42,387 nt of DNA from NCBI GenBank assembly GCA_031291335.1, contig JARLJF010000099.1, forward strand, positions 1 through 42,387, read 5' to 3'. This stretch comes from Pandoraea sp. Its GTDB lineage: Bacteria; Pseudomonadota; Gammaproteobacteria; Burkholderiales; Burkholderiaceae. The position numbers were made by a program, and so were the translations under genes. This document shows positions 34,433 to 42,387 of this stretch, piece after piece (the stretch's first letter is position 1; each line of letters begins with the position of its first letter). The notes below the pieces were generated by a model that saw nothing but the letters and a program-made list of their open reading frames with translations, did no database searches and was not told the DNA's origin.

Positions 34433-35515
34433 TCACGCAAACGTCTGCCGCAGTATTGGCGACAGAACCGTTCCGAACAGTAGCACCAGAAATATCGCGG
34501 CCGGTATCCAATTGAGTTGCTTGCGCATTTCCTCAGCCACGTGCGGGTCGCGAAACAGACGCAGGGTCGGGTTGTAGATCGTGATCACTAACAGCAGCAT
34601 GGTGACGAGGAAAGCATAGCCCAGCCAGAACATGCGCGAGACGATGTTATCTGTGAGTACAACCTCCGGAAAACCGGCCGCCACGGTGAACTGCAAGGCA
34701 ATGGTGGCAAGTGCCGCGCTGCTGAGCATCGTAGCCCGCTGGACGACATTGTCTACCTTGAGCACCAATACGATCAGCGGCGCCATCATGATGAACATGT
34801 AAGGCAGGAACAACTGCGGGGCGTACTGCGTCGTATTGCGTTTTGCGATGACCTTGAGGGCAACGTGGTCGAACCGTGTACCGTCCCAACCAATGGGGTT
34901 TGAGCGCTCTGCCGCCAAGCCGGTCAGTGTCCACTGAGCCAGATGAACCGATGGGGCGATCACCGATGCCGTGCGCTGTTGCGCGCCGTGCACTAGGGTG
35001 AGTTGATCCTGGTTATATCGGTCGGAGGCAATATCGATGGGGTATGCCTGCCAATCGAACGGGAAATCCGAGTAATCGCTACGAATATAAAAGCCTGCGT
35101 TGATCGTGTCGATCCGGGTCACACTTCCGTCGGGTCGTATCTCAACACCGATCTGCGGCGTACCGGTCGTGCTGACCTGATTGGTCAATTTGATCGCCGG
35201 GTTCCAATGCTCATCGAGAAAGCGCAAGGCTTCCCGGTCGGTATGGACAATGCGCTCCGAACCTTGCCGGATCGGGTCGAAAGCCAGACGAGGGTCCTGC
35301 CACGTTTGGCGGAACTCCACGGTGGCATAGAGCGTGTTGATGTTCTCCCTGATGCCTTGCACGTCAAGAAGGGAGAGCGCCACGCCCACCGGCATGGGCC
35401 GCGGTGCGTTCTCCGGCATTTCCTGCCGTGCTGTCGCCGCATAGGCTACGCCGGTGGGGCTGGTCAGCGACAGGACGAGGCACATGGCGCTGAGCCAGAC
35501 GCGCGCGGTGATCAT
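34433..35515 (-). CDS. Prokaryotic pentameric ligand-gated ion channel (GLIC/ELIC-like)
   Basis: This 360 aa protein has the plan of a bacterial pLGIC: signal peptide (1-26), extracellular beta-sandwich (about 40-228), four membrane helices and no intracellular domain. Hallmarks: WQDPRLAF (72-79) and the Pro-loop FPFDWQ (151-156), which lacks the Cys pair of animal Cys-loop receptors. M1 is about 232-253 with Pro238, M2 about 258-281, Pro283 after M2, M3 about 291-314 and M4 about 334-355. Aligned on Pro283 the pore-facing residues are Thr262 (2'), Ser266 (6') and Leu269 (9'). Arg260 is at 0', and no acidic residue is at -1'/-2' (Asp255 is further in), so ion selectivity is unclear. Its ATG overlaps the sensor gene stop as ATGA. 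Confidence 0.9.
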   Translation of the reverse strand: MITARVWLSAMCLVLSLTSPTGVAYAATARQEMPENAPRPMPVGVALSLLDVQGIRENINTLYATVEFRQTWQDPRLAFDPIRQGSERIVHTDREALRFLDEHWNPAIKLTNQVSTTGTPQIGVEIRPDGSVTRIDTINAGFYIRSDYSDFPFDWQAYPIDIASDRYNQDQLTLVHGAQQRTASVIAPSVHLAQWTLTGLAAERSNPIGWDGTRFDHVALKVIAKRNTTQYAPQLFLPYMFIMMAPLIVLVLKVDNVVQRATMLSSAALATIALQFTVAAGFPEVVLTDNIVSRMFWLGYAFLVTMLLLVITIYNPTLRLFRDPHVAEEMRKQLNWIPAAIFLVLLFGTVLSPILRQTFA

Positions 35516-36648
35516 TGCCGCTCCTTGGCCGTGTCTTTGCCCATGCGGAGCCGTAACGTCTCCGCGATCTGGAACAAGGCGCCGACTTCATCGGTCCGTC
35601 CCGGGATAAGTAGTGATGTGTCGGTATCGCCCGAGGCCAGCGCCCGGAGTTTTTCGAGCAACATATTGAGCGGAAGCAAGAGCAAACTGCTGAAAATCAT
35701 CGCGACCGCTCCGAAGCACAGGATGAAACCGAGCATGACGCGCATAAAGCCAAGCCGCACGGAATCGACAAATGCGGCGTCCAGTTCCGCGAACGATCGT
35801 ATCGCCACGAGGTAGCCGATTTGTTGCCCGCTGAAGTCCGTCAGCGGCATGCTCAGCACACCGTAGTCGATGCCATCGCGAGTTCGTGCATTGGTGCGGT
35901 TGCCGCGCGTCGGCTCAAGGTCGTCGGCGGCGATAACGGCACTCGTCAATGGCCAGTCGGTGGAATAGACGGCGCGATGCCCTTCGATGACCTGGTCGCG
36001 CTCGGGCGTGAACTGCTGGCCGTGCTTGCGAGCGTTGTTCCACAGGTCATCGCGGATGAACGCGGCCATCCGGGTGTTGGTCAACGCACTCAACTGCCTG
36101 AGAAACTCCTGATAATCGGATGAATACTCCACCACGCCGATCATGCCTGCATCGTCCTTGACAGGCGTTACTCCCCGTATCGCCAGCCCCACCGGCCCCA
36201 GCTCCAATCCGCGTTGGGCGACCCCGCGGACATTGGCAGCGACGAGCATGGGACGCGTGTCACGGAAGTCCGTGATTGGCACCGCCGGATTTTCCACAAA
36301 CAGGAGCGACTGCGCCGGCGGGGTGTAGAAGTGCAGGATGCTCTTGCCGTAGATGGCGTTTATGCGCTCAAGCATGGGAAACAGACCGCGCTGCAATGCG
36401 TCTCGATCGCCGGCGCGGAACGCGGCAGCCACCCATTGCTGATCGGCGATGATTTCTGCGGAACCGGCGGAAATCATTTCACGATCTTTCAGCGAAGACA
36501 TCACGATACCGGAGACATTGGCGAGCTCGCGCGCCTTGGTATTCACCAAAGCGTTCCGCTGGGCGATAACGATGAGTGTGAAAATCAATGCAAACACCGC
36601 TGCGAGAATCACGCCGGTAAGGAGCAATACACGCTGACGTAAAGACAT
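35512..36648 (-). CDS. dCache_3-HAMP membrane sensor without an output domain
   Basis: This 378 aa protein has a membrane helix (about 7-28), a periplasmic double-Cache sensor, a second helix (about 304-327) and a HAMP-like segment ending DEVGALFQIAETLR, after which it stops. The sensor has the dCache_3 signature: ILHFYTPPAQSLLF, DTRPMLVAANVRG, GLELGPVGLAIRGVTPV and IGVVEY. No MCP, kinase, GGDEF or EAL domain follows, so any signal must pass to another protein. The start at 36648 has GGAGG 5 nt before it; upstream starts at 36660 and 36726 are less likely. It is coupled by an ATGA overlap to the pLGIC gene, the obvious candidate partner. Confidence 0.87.
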   Translation of the reverse strand: MSLRQRVLLLTGVILAAVFALIFTLIVIAQRNALVNTKARELANVSGIVMSSLKDREMISAGSAEIIADQQWVAAAFRAGDRDALQRGLFPMLERINAIYGKSILHFYTPPAQSLLFVENPAVPITDFRDTRPMLVAANVRGVAQRGLELGPVGLAIRGVTPVKDDAGMIGVVEYSSDYQEFLRQLSALTNTRMAAFIRDDLWNNARKHGQQFTPERDQVIEGHRAVYSTDWPLTSAVIAADDLEPTRGNRTNARTRDGIDYGVLSMPLTDFSGQQIGYLVAIRSFAELDAAFVDSVRLGFMRVMLGFILCFGAVAMIFSSLLLLPLNMLLEKLRALASGDTDTSLLIPGRTDEVGALFQIAETLRLRMGKDTAKERQ

Positions 36649-36794
36649 CCTGGCCTCCATGAAAGCGAGATGTGCCGGAATGCCGCGCCGAGCGGCAACC
36701 AGCGATGGATTTACGGTTCTGTGCACCCTTCAGAAGCGGCATCGCGACAATCGCTGCGCCCCGGCAGGGAGGCCAGATGCTCGGCGACGTGTTT

Positions 36795-38285
36795 CTAGAA
36801 TGCGTCGAATCGATCGATCAATCGGGTTCTCTGACGTGATTTTTCCGCATCGTCGAGAAACGATCGATCGATACTGCGTAGCGCCGTTTCCTTCAGCAGG
36901 GCGTACGACGGTCGATAACCGGCCGCGAACATCACGTACTGACTGGTCAGGTCGTTTCGGGACACGCCGGCGTCGTCAGTGGAAATCACGAACGGCACAT
37001 CGGCGTCGCGATAGATGGACAGTGGGTGCCGCGTGCCCCGGACACCGAGAATGAAGGCATTGCTGGTCAGGTTGATCTCGACACTCACCGGCTTGTCGTG
37101 CATGGTCTTCAGAAGCATCAGCGCGTCGCGCTCGAACGCAATGTCAACGCCGTGGCCGATGCGATCGGCGCCGGCAATGTCCACCGCCTCCCGGATGTGA
37201 AAGGTCAGTCCCTCTGGCGGCACCATGCCCAAGGCAAGCTCGCCCGCGTGCAGCGACAATTTGACCGTTGGGAAGCGGGTCTTGAGGTATCGGATCATGC
37301 GCATGTGCAACGCGTAGTCGCGCATCGACACTGCCCCGTTTTCCGGCCCGACCAGATTCACGCCGACGATCAACGGATTGCGTGACGCCGCAGCAAAGGC
37401 GGCGTACAACCCCGAGAACACGATGGAAGGCGGGCTATTGCGCGAGGTGTACGTCTGGTACCGAAGTATGAAATCGTCGTCGTCAAGACCGGCGTGTACG
37501 CTTTGCGGGAACGCCGCATACTCGGTAACGTCGGCGCCGAAGCGCGCGTTGTTTGCCAAGTCTTGCCCGAAACTCGCGAGCAAGGCGGCGAGCGCCTCCT
37601 CATTCGATTGCGCCATCAGGCGCCGGGCGTTGTCGTCGAATGTCATGTCGGGCGACGCCAAGGTGGGCGCGCCTCGCACCATCGTCTCGATGTACTGGAC
37701 ATGCTCGGCCACGGCGCGTCGCTTGAGAGACATCAATCCAGCGGGATAATCCAGCGTGGCCACGCGCGAGAAGTAGCCAAAGGTGTCGAAAAAATGCTCG
37801 TCAGGAGGGGAGGTCAGCACACCGTGGTTCCGGAAGTCCTTGTCAGACCATCGTTGCAGCAACCCGCGATAGAACCGGTCGTCGCTTACCACGGACGCCA
37901 CAGACAGACACTCATCGGATGTTTTCCCGGCAAGCCCTGACGCCGCTGCGGGTTTGCCGCTGGTGTTCACCTTGAAATCGCTGCGCGAAATGCAATATCC
38001 CGCCTTGTCGACCCATTCGAGATAGGTTTCGGCAAACAGCGCGCCCGAATAATGATGATGAATATCCCCGCCTTTCGGCATGGACGCCATGAACAGCCTC
38101 AATTTGGCGATTTCCGGCGGCGTGCCGTCACTCCCCAGGAGTGACTGGTAATACGCCGCGGTGCTTTGTGCCGCGCTCGACTGGGCCTCGGGTCGTGTGT
38201 CGACGACCGTTGGCACGGCGCATGCCGTCAGCATGCAGAGCAGCCCGGCGTACGCGAAACGTCGACATACAAAAGTGCCTTTCAT
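36795..38285 (-). CDS. Lipoprotein adenosine deaminase homologue (ADGF/ADA2-like)
   Basis: This 496 aa protein has a lipoprotein signal with lipobox LTAC (Cys22), so it is probably anchored on the periplasmic side. The amidohydrolase fold shows the metal motif His76-x-His78 (GGDIHHHYSG), KLSLHAGE with the catalytic Glu, RIGHGVDI and STDDAGV. It is longer than cytosolic adenosine deaminases (about 340 aa), as secreted ADGF-type enzymes are. It likely deaminates adenosine or a related nucleoside outside the cytoplasm. The start has GGAG 7 nt upstream. It lies 146 bp upstream of the dCache-HAMP gene on the same strand. Confidence 0.87.
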   Translation of the reverse strand: MKGTFVCRRFAYAGLLCMLTACAVPTVVDTRPEAQSSAAQSTAAYYQSLLGSDGTPPEIAKLRLFMASMPKGGDIHHHYSGALFAETYLEWVDKAGYCISRSDFKVNTSGKPAAASGLAGKTSDECLSVASVVSDDRFYRGLLQRWSDKDFRNHGVLTSPPDEHFFDTFGYFSRVATLDYPAGLMSLKRRAVAEHVQYIETMVRGAPTLASPDMTFDDNARRLMAQSNEEALAALLASFGQDLANNARFGADVTEYAAFPQSVHAGLDDDDFILRYQTYTSRNSPPSIVFSGLYAAFAAASRNPLIVGVNLVGPENGAVSMRDYALHMRMIRYLKTRFPTVKLSLHAGELALGMVPPEGLTFHIREAVDIAGADRIGHGVDIAFERDALMLLKTMHDKPVSVEINLTSNAFILGVRGTRHPLSIYRDADVPFVISTDDAGVSRNDLTSQYVMFAAGYRPSYALLKETALRSIDRSFLDDAEKSRQRTRLIDRFDAF

Positions 38286-38317
38286 GGGGTGACTCCGCTT
38301 TGCTATCGTGACTAACA

Positions 38318-38355
38318 GCGCGTTTGCGCGACCCGATGAGGTTGCGCAAACGCGC
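38318..38355. promoter_or_regulatory. 12-bp perfect inverted repeat upstream of the deaminase gene
   Basis: GCGCGTTTGCGC at 38318-38329 and GCGCAAACGCGC at 38344-38355, separated by 14 bases. It lies 32 bp upstream of the deaminase start, where a repressor operator would be expected. No T run follows on either strand, so a terminator is unlikely. Confidence 0.6.
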
Positions 38356-38711
38356 GCGAGGTACGACGTAAAGACACCGTCGAGCAAAAGCCGGTGTCAA
38401 TTCATCGATGCGGGGGGAGGAAAATCACGAGCCCGGCATGGCATGGGATGCTGCCGGGCGTCGGTCATGAGAGGACTACGGGGAGGGGACGATGCGCAAC
38501 ATCGCTATCGTACTGAAACGTCCCGCGAGAATCAACAGGTTGGCGGGCGTTTGAAATACGGATTCGAGTGTCTCACTCGTCGTCGGCACTTTCCAGGTTT
38601 CTGGCGCGGCGCTGTGAATTGCCGGTCGATCGAGTTGGGAAAACCTGGGCGCAAATCAATGTCAGGGTTTCAGCGCAGATACCTCGTTCTGGACGTTGGC
38701 GATGGCGACGC
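38356..38711. other. Gene-free stretch between the deaminase and cysI
   Basis: With the inverted repeat this forms a 426 bp region (38286-38711). Open frames exist but none has family features or a good ribosome site. No clear terminator for cysI is visible. Confidence 0.45.
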
Positions 38712-40436
38712 TCAGCCGTGAAAATCCTCGCGGGCTTCGACGACTTCCTTCACCACGCCCTGACGCACGAGGAAATCGCCGAATCTCTCGCCGGCCTCTC
38801 GCTCCTGGGCATAACGCGCAAAGAGCGGCGTGAGTTCGGCCACGATCTGGTCCTCGCTGACCGATTCCTTGTAAAGCTTGTTCAGCCGGTGGCCGTGAAA
38901 GCCCGCGCCAAGGTACAGGTTGTACTTGCCGGCCGATTTCCCAACCAGTCCGATTTCGGCGATGTACGGGCGCGCGCAACCGTTCGGGCAGCCCGTCGCC
39001 CGGAGGGTGATCGGCTCGCCGGCAAGCCCCGCGTCGTCGAGCACTTTCTCCAGCCGTGTGACGAGGCCGGGCAGGGCGCGTTCGCTCTCGGCCAGCGCCA
39101 GACCGCAGGTCGGGAAGCCCACGCACGCCATCGAATTGATGCGCAGCGCGCTCTGATGCTTGCCGTCGAACAGACCGAACTCCTTGACGAGCGCTTCGAT
39201 CTGCGGCTTCTTTGCGTCGCTCACGCGAGCGACGATCAGGTTCTGGTTGCCTGTGATGCGAATGTCCCCGTCGTGCACCCTGGCGATTTCGCGCAACCCC
39301 GTCATCAGCCGGTAGTCGTCCCAGTCCTTCACTCGTCCGTTCTGAATGAAGAGCGTGAGATGCCACAAGTCGTCCGCGCCCCTGAGCCAGCCGTACTGGT
39401 CGCCGTTGGTCGTGAACCGGAACGAACGGGCGGGCTCGAGAGACCAGCCGAGATAACGGTTGAGCTCTTCCTTGAACCACTCCACGCCGCGGTCGTCGAT
39501 CGTATATTTCAGGCGCGCGTGCTTGCGATTCGTGCGGTCGCCGAAGTCGCGCTGCACGAGCAGCACCTTCTCGGATACTTCCACAATGCGATCGGCAGGG
39601 ATGTAGCCGATGACGGTTGCCGTGCGTGGGTACGTCGCGGCGTCGCCGTGTGTCATGCCCATGCCGCCGCCAACGCTCACGTTGAAGCCTTCCAGCTTGC
39701 CGTCGTCGCCCACGATGGCGATAAAGCCCAGATCGTTGGCATAGAGATCGACGTCGTTGTTCGGCGGAATGGCAATGGCGATCTTGAATTTGCGCGGCAG
39801 GTAGTGCTTGCCGTAGATCGGCTCGTGATCTTCCTTGCCCGCGCCCAGACGCTTGTCGCCAAGCCAGATTTCGCGATACGCCGTAGTCTGGGGCAGCAGG
39901 TGCCGATCGATCTTCAGGCACCAGTCGAGCGCTTCGGCGTGGGCCGGTGAGAGGTGCGGGTTGTTCGAGACGAGTGTGTTGCGATTGACGTCGCCGCACG
40001 CGGCAATGCTTGTCATCGCGACTTCATCGATACCCTTGATGAGAGGACGCAACTGGTGCTTGAGCACGTTGTGATACTGCACCGTCTGACGCGTCGTCAG
40101 GCGAATCGTGTTGCCGCCGTACTTCTGGGCCAGCTCGTCGAGCTTGAGCCATTGCGCGGGCGTGCACACGCCGCCCGGCATGCGAAGGCGGATCATGAAC
40201 TGGTACGCCGGCTCGAGTTTCTGCTTCTGACGTTCGCTGCGCAGGTCGCGGTCGTCCTGCATGTAGGAGCCGTGAAACTTGAGCAACTGGGCGTCTTTCT
40301 CGAAGATGGCGCCCGTGAGCGGATCTGCCAGCCCTTCGGCGATCGTGCCGCGCAGGTAGTTGCTGACGTCCTTGATCTTCTCGACTTCGGAGCGCGCGGC
40401 CGAGGGGGCGGCGCTGACTTGCGTAGTTTTTGTCAT
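38712..40436 (-). CDS. cysI: NADPH-dependent sulfite reductase hemoprotein subunit
   Basis: This 574 aa siroheme/[4Fe-4S] protein reduces sulfite to sulfide; E. coli CysI has 570 aa. Ligands: Cys438-x5-Cys444 ([11 protein letters not shown]) and Cys483-x3-Cys487 ([11 protein letters not shown]). Both ferredoxin-like half domains are present ([32 protein letters not shown]). It follows cysJ after an 85 bp gap and is thus the hemoprotein half of a classic CysJI holoenzyme. It is a different lineage from the DUF2849-fused reductase at 12358. Confidence 0.95.
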   Translation of the reverse strand: MTKTTQVSAAPSAARSEVEKIKDVSNYLRGTIAEGLADPLTGAIFEKDAQLLKFHGSYMQDDRDLRSERQKQKLEPAYQFMIRLRMPGGVCTPAQWLKLDELAQKYGGNTIRLTTRQTVQYHNVLKHQLRPLIKGIDEVAMTSIAACGDVNRNTLVSNNPHLSPAHAEALDWCLKIDRHLLPQTTAYREIWLGDKRLGAGKEDHEPIYGKHYLPRKFKIAIAIPPNNDVDLYANDLGFIAIVGDDGKLEGFNVSVGGGMGMTHGDAATYPRTATVIGYIPADRIVEVSEKVLLVQRDFGDRTNRKHARLKYTIDDRGVEWFKEELNRYLGWSLEPARSFRFTTNGDQYGWLRGADDLWHLTLFIQNGRVKDWDDYRLMTGLREIARVHDGDIRITGNQNLIVARVSDAKKPQIEALVKEFGLFDGKHQSALRINSMACVGFPTCGLALAESERALPGLVTRLEKVLDDAGLAGEPITLRATGCPNGCARPYIAEIGLVGKSAGKYNLYLGAGFHGHRLNKLYKESVSEDQIVAELTPLFARYAQEREAGERFGDFLVRQGVVKEVVEAREDFHG

Positions 40437-40521
40437 GTGGGCCTGCTGTGTCGGTTGGCGCGGACGTATCGCGTGTTGGCGGCGTGCTGGCCGCGCCGGT
40501 GTCGTTAGGCGTGAGCGGCAA

Positions 40522-42372
40522 TCAGTAGACGTCGCGCTGATAGCGCTTTTCGCGTTGCAACGTCTTCACATACTCGGCGGCGGCGTCCGGCGCCAGTCCG
40601 CCGTGTTCCGCAACGATGTCGATAAGCGCGGTGTTCACGTCACGGGCCATCTGCTCGGCATCGCCGCACACATACAGGTGCGCGCCTTCCTGCAACCATG
40701 CGTAGAGCGTTGCGCCTTGCTCACGCATGCGGTGCTGCACGTAGACCTTGTCTTCCGTGTCGCGTGAGAACGCCAGGTCGATCCTGGTGAGCACGCCGTC
40801 TTTCACGTAGCGCTGCCATTCGCGCTGATACAGGAAGTCGGTGCGGAAGTTGCGATCACCAAAGAAGAGCCAGTTCTTGCCCGGCGCGTCGAGCGCCTGA
40901 CGTTCCTCCACAAATGCCCGGAACGGCGCAATCCCTGTGCCCGGGCCAATCATGATGACCGGCGCGTTGGTATCCGAGGGCAGCTTGAAGTTGCGGTTGG
41001 CTTCGATGTACACCGGCACCGTCTCGCCTTCGCGGGCAATGTCCGCCAGATACGTCGACGCCACGCCGCGACGCGAACGTCCGTGACTCTCATAGCGCAC
41101 GGCGCCTACGGTGACGTGCACGGCATCCGGATTGGCTGCCAGACTCGAGGCAATCGAGTACAGACGCGGCTGGAGCGTACGCAATGTACCGACGAACTCG
41201 GTGGCTTTCACTTGGCGTGCCGGGAACTGGCGCACGACGTCGAGCACGTCGCGTCCGTAGAGATAGTCGCGCAACGCCGTTTCGTTACCGGAAGCGAGCA
41301 GCGCCTTGAGTTCGGTGGACTCCGCCAGCGCCGCGTATTTTTCCAGAAAGGCCCGCGAAAGCGTGGTGATGTCGTAGGCGCGCAGGAAGGCGTCGCGCAG
41401 CGATAGCGTGCTGTCCTGCGTTGTGGTCGTGGCCTGCGGGTCGAGGGCGAGCGTGTCGATGAGTTCGTCGACCAGCGCCTCGTCGTTCTTGACGACCACA
41501 CCCAACGCATCGCCCGGTTCATAGGTCAGGCCGGCCCCCTCGAGCGAGAGTTCGACGTGATGGACTTCCTTCGATGAACCACGACCTGAGAGCCTGATGT
41601 TCTCGATCACGGTGGCGTCGAACGGCCGCTTGCGGCTGTATTGACTCGATGCAGTGGCCGACGCCGTCCCGCCGGCAAGGGCGGCGAGGGTGAAGCTCTC
41701 CGATGAGCCAACGCCCTTGGCGGTAGTAGTAGACGAGACGGGGGTAGCAGGTGTGGCCACGCGCTTGAGGGCCTCTACGGCGTCCTCGATCCAGCGCTCG
41801 GCCGTGGCGTCGTAGTCGACGTCGCTATCGACGCGTGCGACCAGTCGCTCGGCGCCTAGCGCGGCCATGCGGGTATCGAAGTCCTTTCCGGCCTGGCAGA
41901 ACTTCTCATAGCTCGAATCGCCCAGACCGAGCACCGCGAAACGCGTGCCTTCGAGCTTGGGCGCTTTCGCGCCGTGCAGAAAATCGTAGAAGTCGCGGGC
42001 GTCGTCCGGCGGCTCGCCTTCGCCTTGCGTCGATACGGCAACGAGCAGCAGCTTGTCGGTCTTCAGGCGCGACGCCTTGTAATCTCCCATCGCGAACAGG
42101 TCGACCTTGAAGCCTGCGTCGATCGCACGCGCCCTGGCATGCTCGGCGACCTCTTGTGCGTGACCGGTTTGCGAACCATACAGGATGGTCAGATGCGGGG
42201 CGGCGGCGCCAGCCGTGGCGGCCACCGGCGCCGGTGCCCCGGCGTTCCGCACCGAGTGGCCGATGCCCGCGAGAAACCCGCGCACCCACGCGAGTTGTTC
42301 GGTGGAAAGGCCGTCGACCAGTTGGCTGAGCAATTGGGCTTGCTGGGTGTTAAGCGGCGTCGTCTCTTGCAT
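40522..42372 (-). CDS. cysJ: NADPH-dependent sulfite reductase flavoprotein subunit
   Basis: This 616 aa flavoprotein passes electrons from NADPH through FAD and FMN to CysI. Order: flavodoxin domain (about 62-205; [38 protein letters not shown]), a low-complexity Ser/Thr/Ala linker, and an FNR-type module with RLYSIASS (FAD) and [12 protein letters not shown] (NADPH). It ends in Tyr, as family members do. The linker is a little longer than in E. coli (599 aa). Its promoter lies beyond the window edge. Confidence 0.95.
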   Translation of the reverse strand: MQETTPLNTQQAQLLSQLVDGLSTEQLAWVRGFLAGIGHSVRNAGAPAPVAATAGAAAPHLTILYGSQTGHAQEVAEHARARAIDAGFKVDLFAMGDYKASRLKTDKLLLVAVSTQGEGEPPDDARDFYDFLHGAKAPKLEGTRFAVLGLGDSSYEKFCQAGKDFDTRMAALGAERLVARVDSDVDYDATAERWIEDAVEALKRVATPATPVSSTTTAKGVGSSESFTLAALAGGTASATASSQYSRKRPFDATVIENIRLSGRGSSKEVHHVELSLEGAGLTYEPGDALGVVVKNDEALVDELIDTLALDPQATTTTQDSTLSLRDAFLRAYDITTLSRAFLEKYAALAESTELKALLASGNETALRDYLYGRDVLDVVRQFPARQVKATEFVGTLRTLQPRLYSIASSLAANPDAVHVTVGAVRYESHGRSRRGVASTYLADIAREGETVPVYIEANRNFKLPSDTNAPVIMIGPGTGIAPFRAFVEERQALDAPGKNWLFFGDRNFRTDFLYQREWQRYVKDGVLTRIDLAFSRDTEDKVYVQHRMREQGATLYAWLQEGAHLYVCGDAEQMARDVNTALIDIVAEHGGLAPDAAAEYVKTLQREKRYQRDVY

Positions 42373-42387
42373 GTCGTTCGTGGCTCC

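Noticed and set aside
38308..38721. 137-codon open frame in the gap before cysI
   Set aside because: It spans the inverted repeat and the cysI end, has no ribosome site, and no recognisable domain.

Overview
The window looks like chromosomal DNA of a high-GC beta-proteobacterium of the Burkholderiaceae, most like Pandoraea. This is inferred from gene content and codon use (azlCD, E. coli-type gshA, cysJI, class A PBP1a, DUF934 next to a sulfite reductase, many GGDEF/LuxR/MCP genes); no rRNA or marker gene is present to prove it. Coding density is high. I find about 34 protein genes and one tRNA. I see no transposase, integrase, phage gene or CRISPR array.

Region by region. (1) 94-7010, + strand: a seven-gene operon with a polyamine/opine-type ABC importer (ATPase, two permeases, binding protein last) wrapped around a three-subunit FAD/[2Fe-2S] amine or opine dehydrogenase of the HcnABC/Oox type. 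It ends in a strong terminator. (2) 7114-11139: a short BLUF photoreceptor, a DUF1275 membrane protein, a membrane diguanylate cyclase and a LuxR-type regulator. (3) 11369-12061: a small exported protein, and an 81-residue protein behind a near-perfect LexA (SOS) box. (4) 12358-14827: a sulfite reductase fused at its N-terminus to DUF2849, overlapping a DUF934 gene. (5) 15305-18352: an exported type-1 copper (cupredoxin-like) protein 3 bp upstream of a GGDEF-EAL protein. (6) 18365-21576: a lower-GC stretch with an unknown small protein and a PAS-LuxR / MHS-transporter / ThiE-like operon, then tRNA-Pro(GGG). (7) 22010-31902: acyl-CoA synthetase, TauE/SafE exporter, gshA, azlCD, a G-rich heptamer repeat, mrcA, a LysE exporter and a TPR protein. 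(8) 32052-38355: an MCP with a perfect FNR/ANR-type palindrome upstream, a lipoprotein, then on the minus strand a lipoprotein adenosine-deaminase homologue, a dCache-HAMP sensor without an output domain, and a prokaryotic pentameric ligand-gated ion channel (pLGIC) whose start overlaps the sensor's stop. (9) 38712-42372, minus strand: cysJI, a second and NADPH-dependent sulfite reductase.

How they fit together. Sulfur metabolism recurs (two sulfite reductases, TauE-like exporter, glutathione synthesis). Signalling is rich: three c-di-GMP or light-linked genes, an MCP, two LuxR-type regulators. The most unusual unit is the dCache-HAMP sensor plus pLGIC gene pair (34433-36648), next to an exported adenosine-deaminase homologue. 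It suggests a two-protein ligand-sensing and ion-flux system for which I know no described function.
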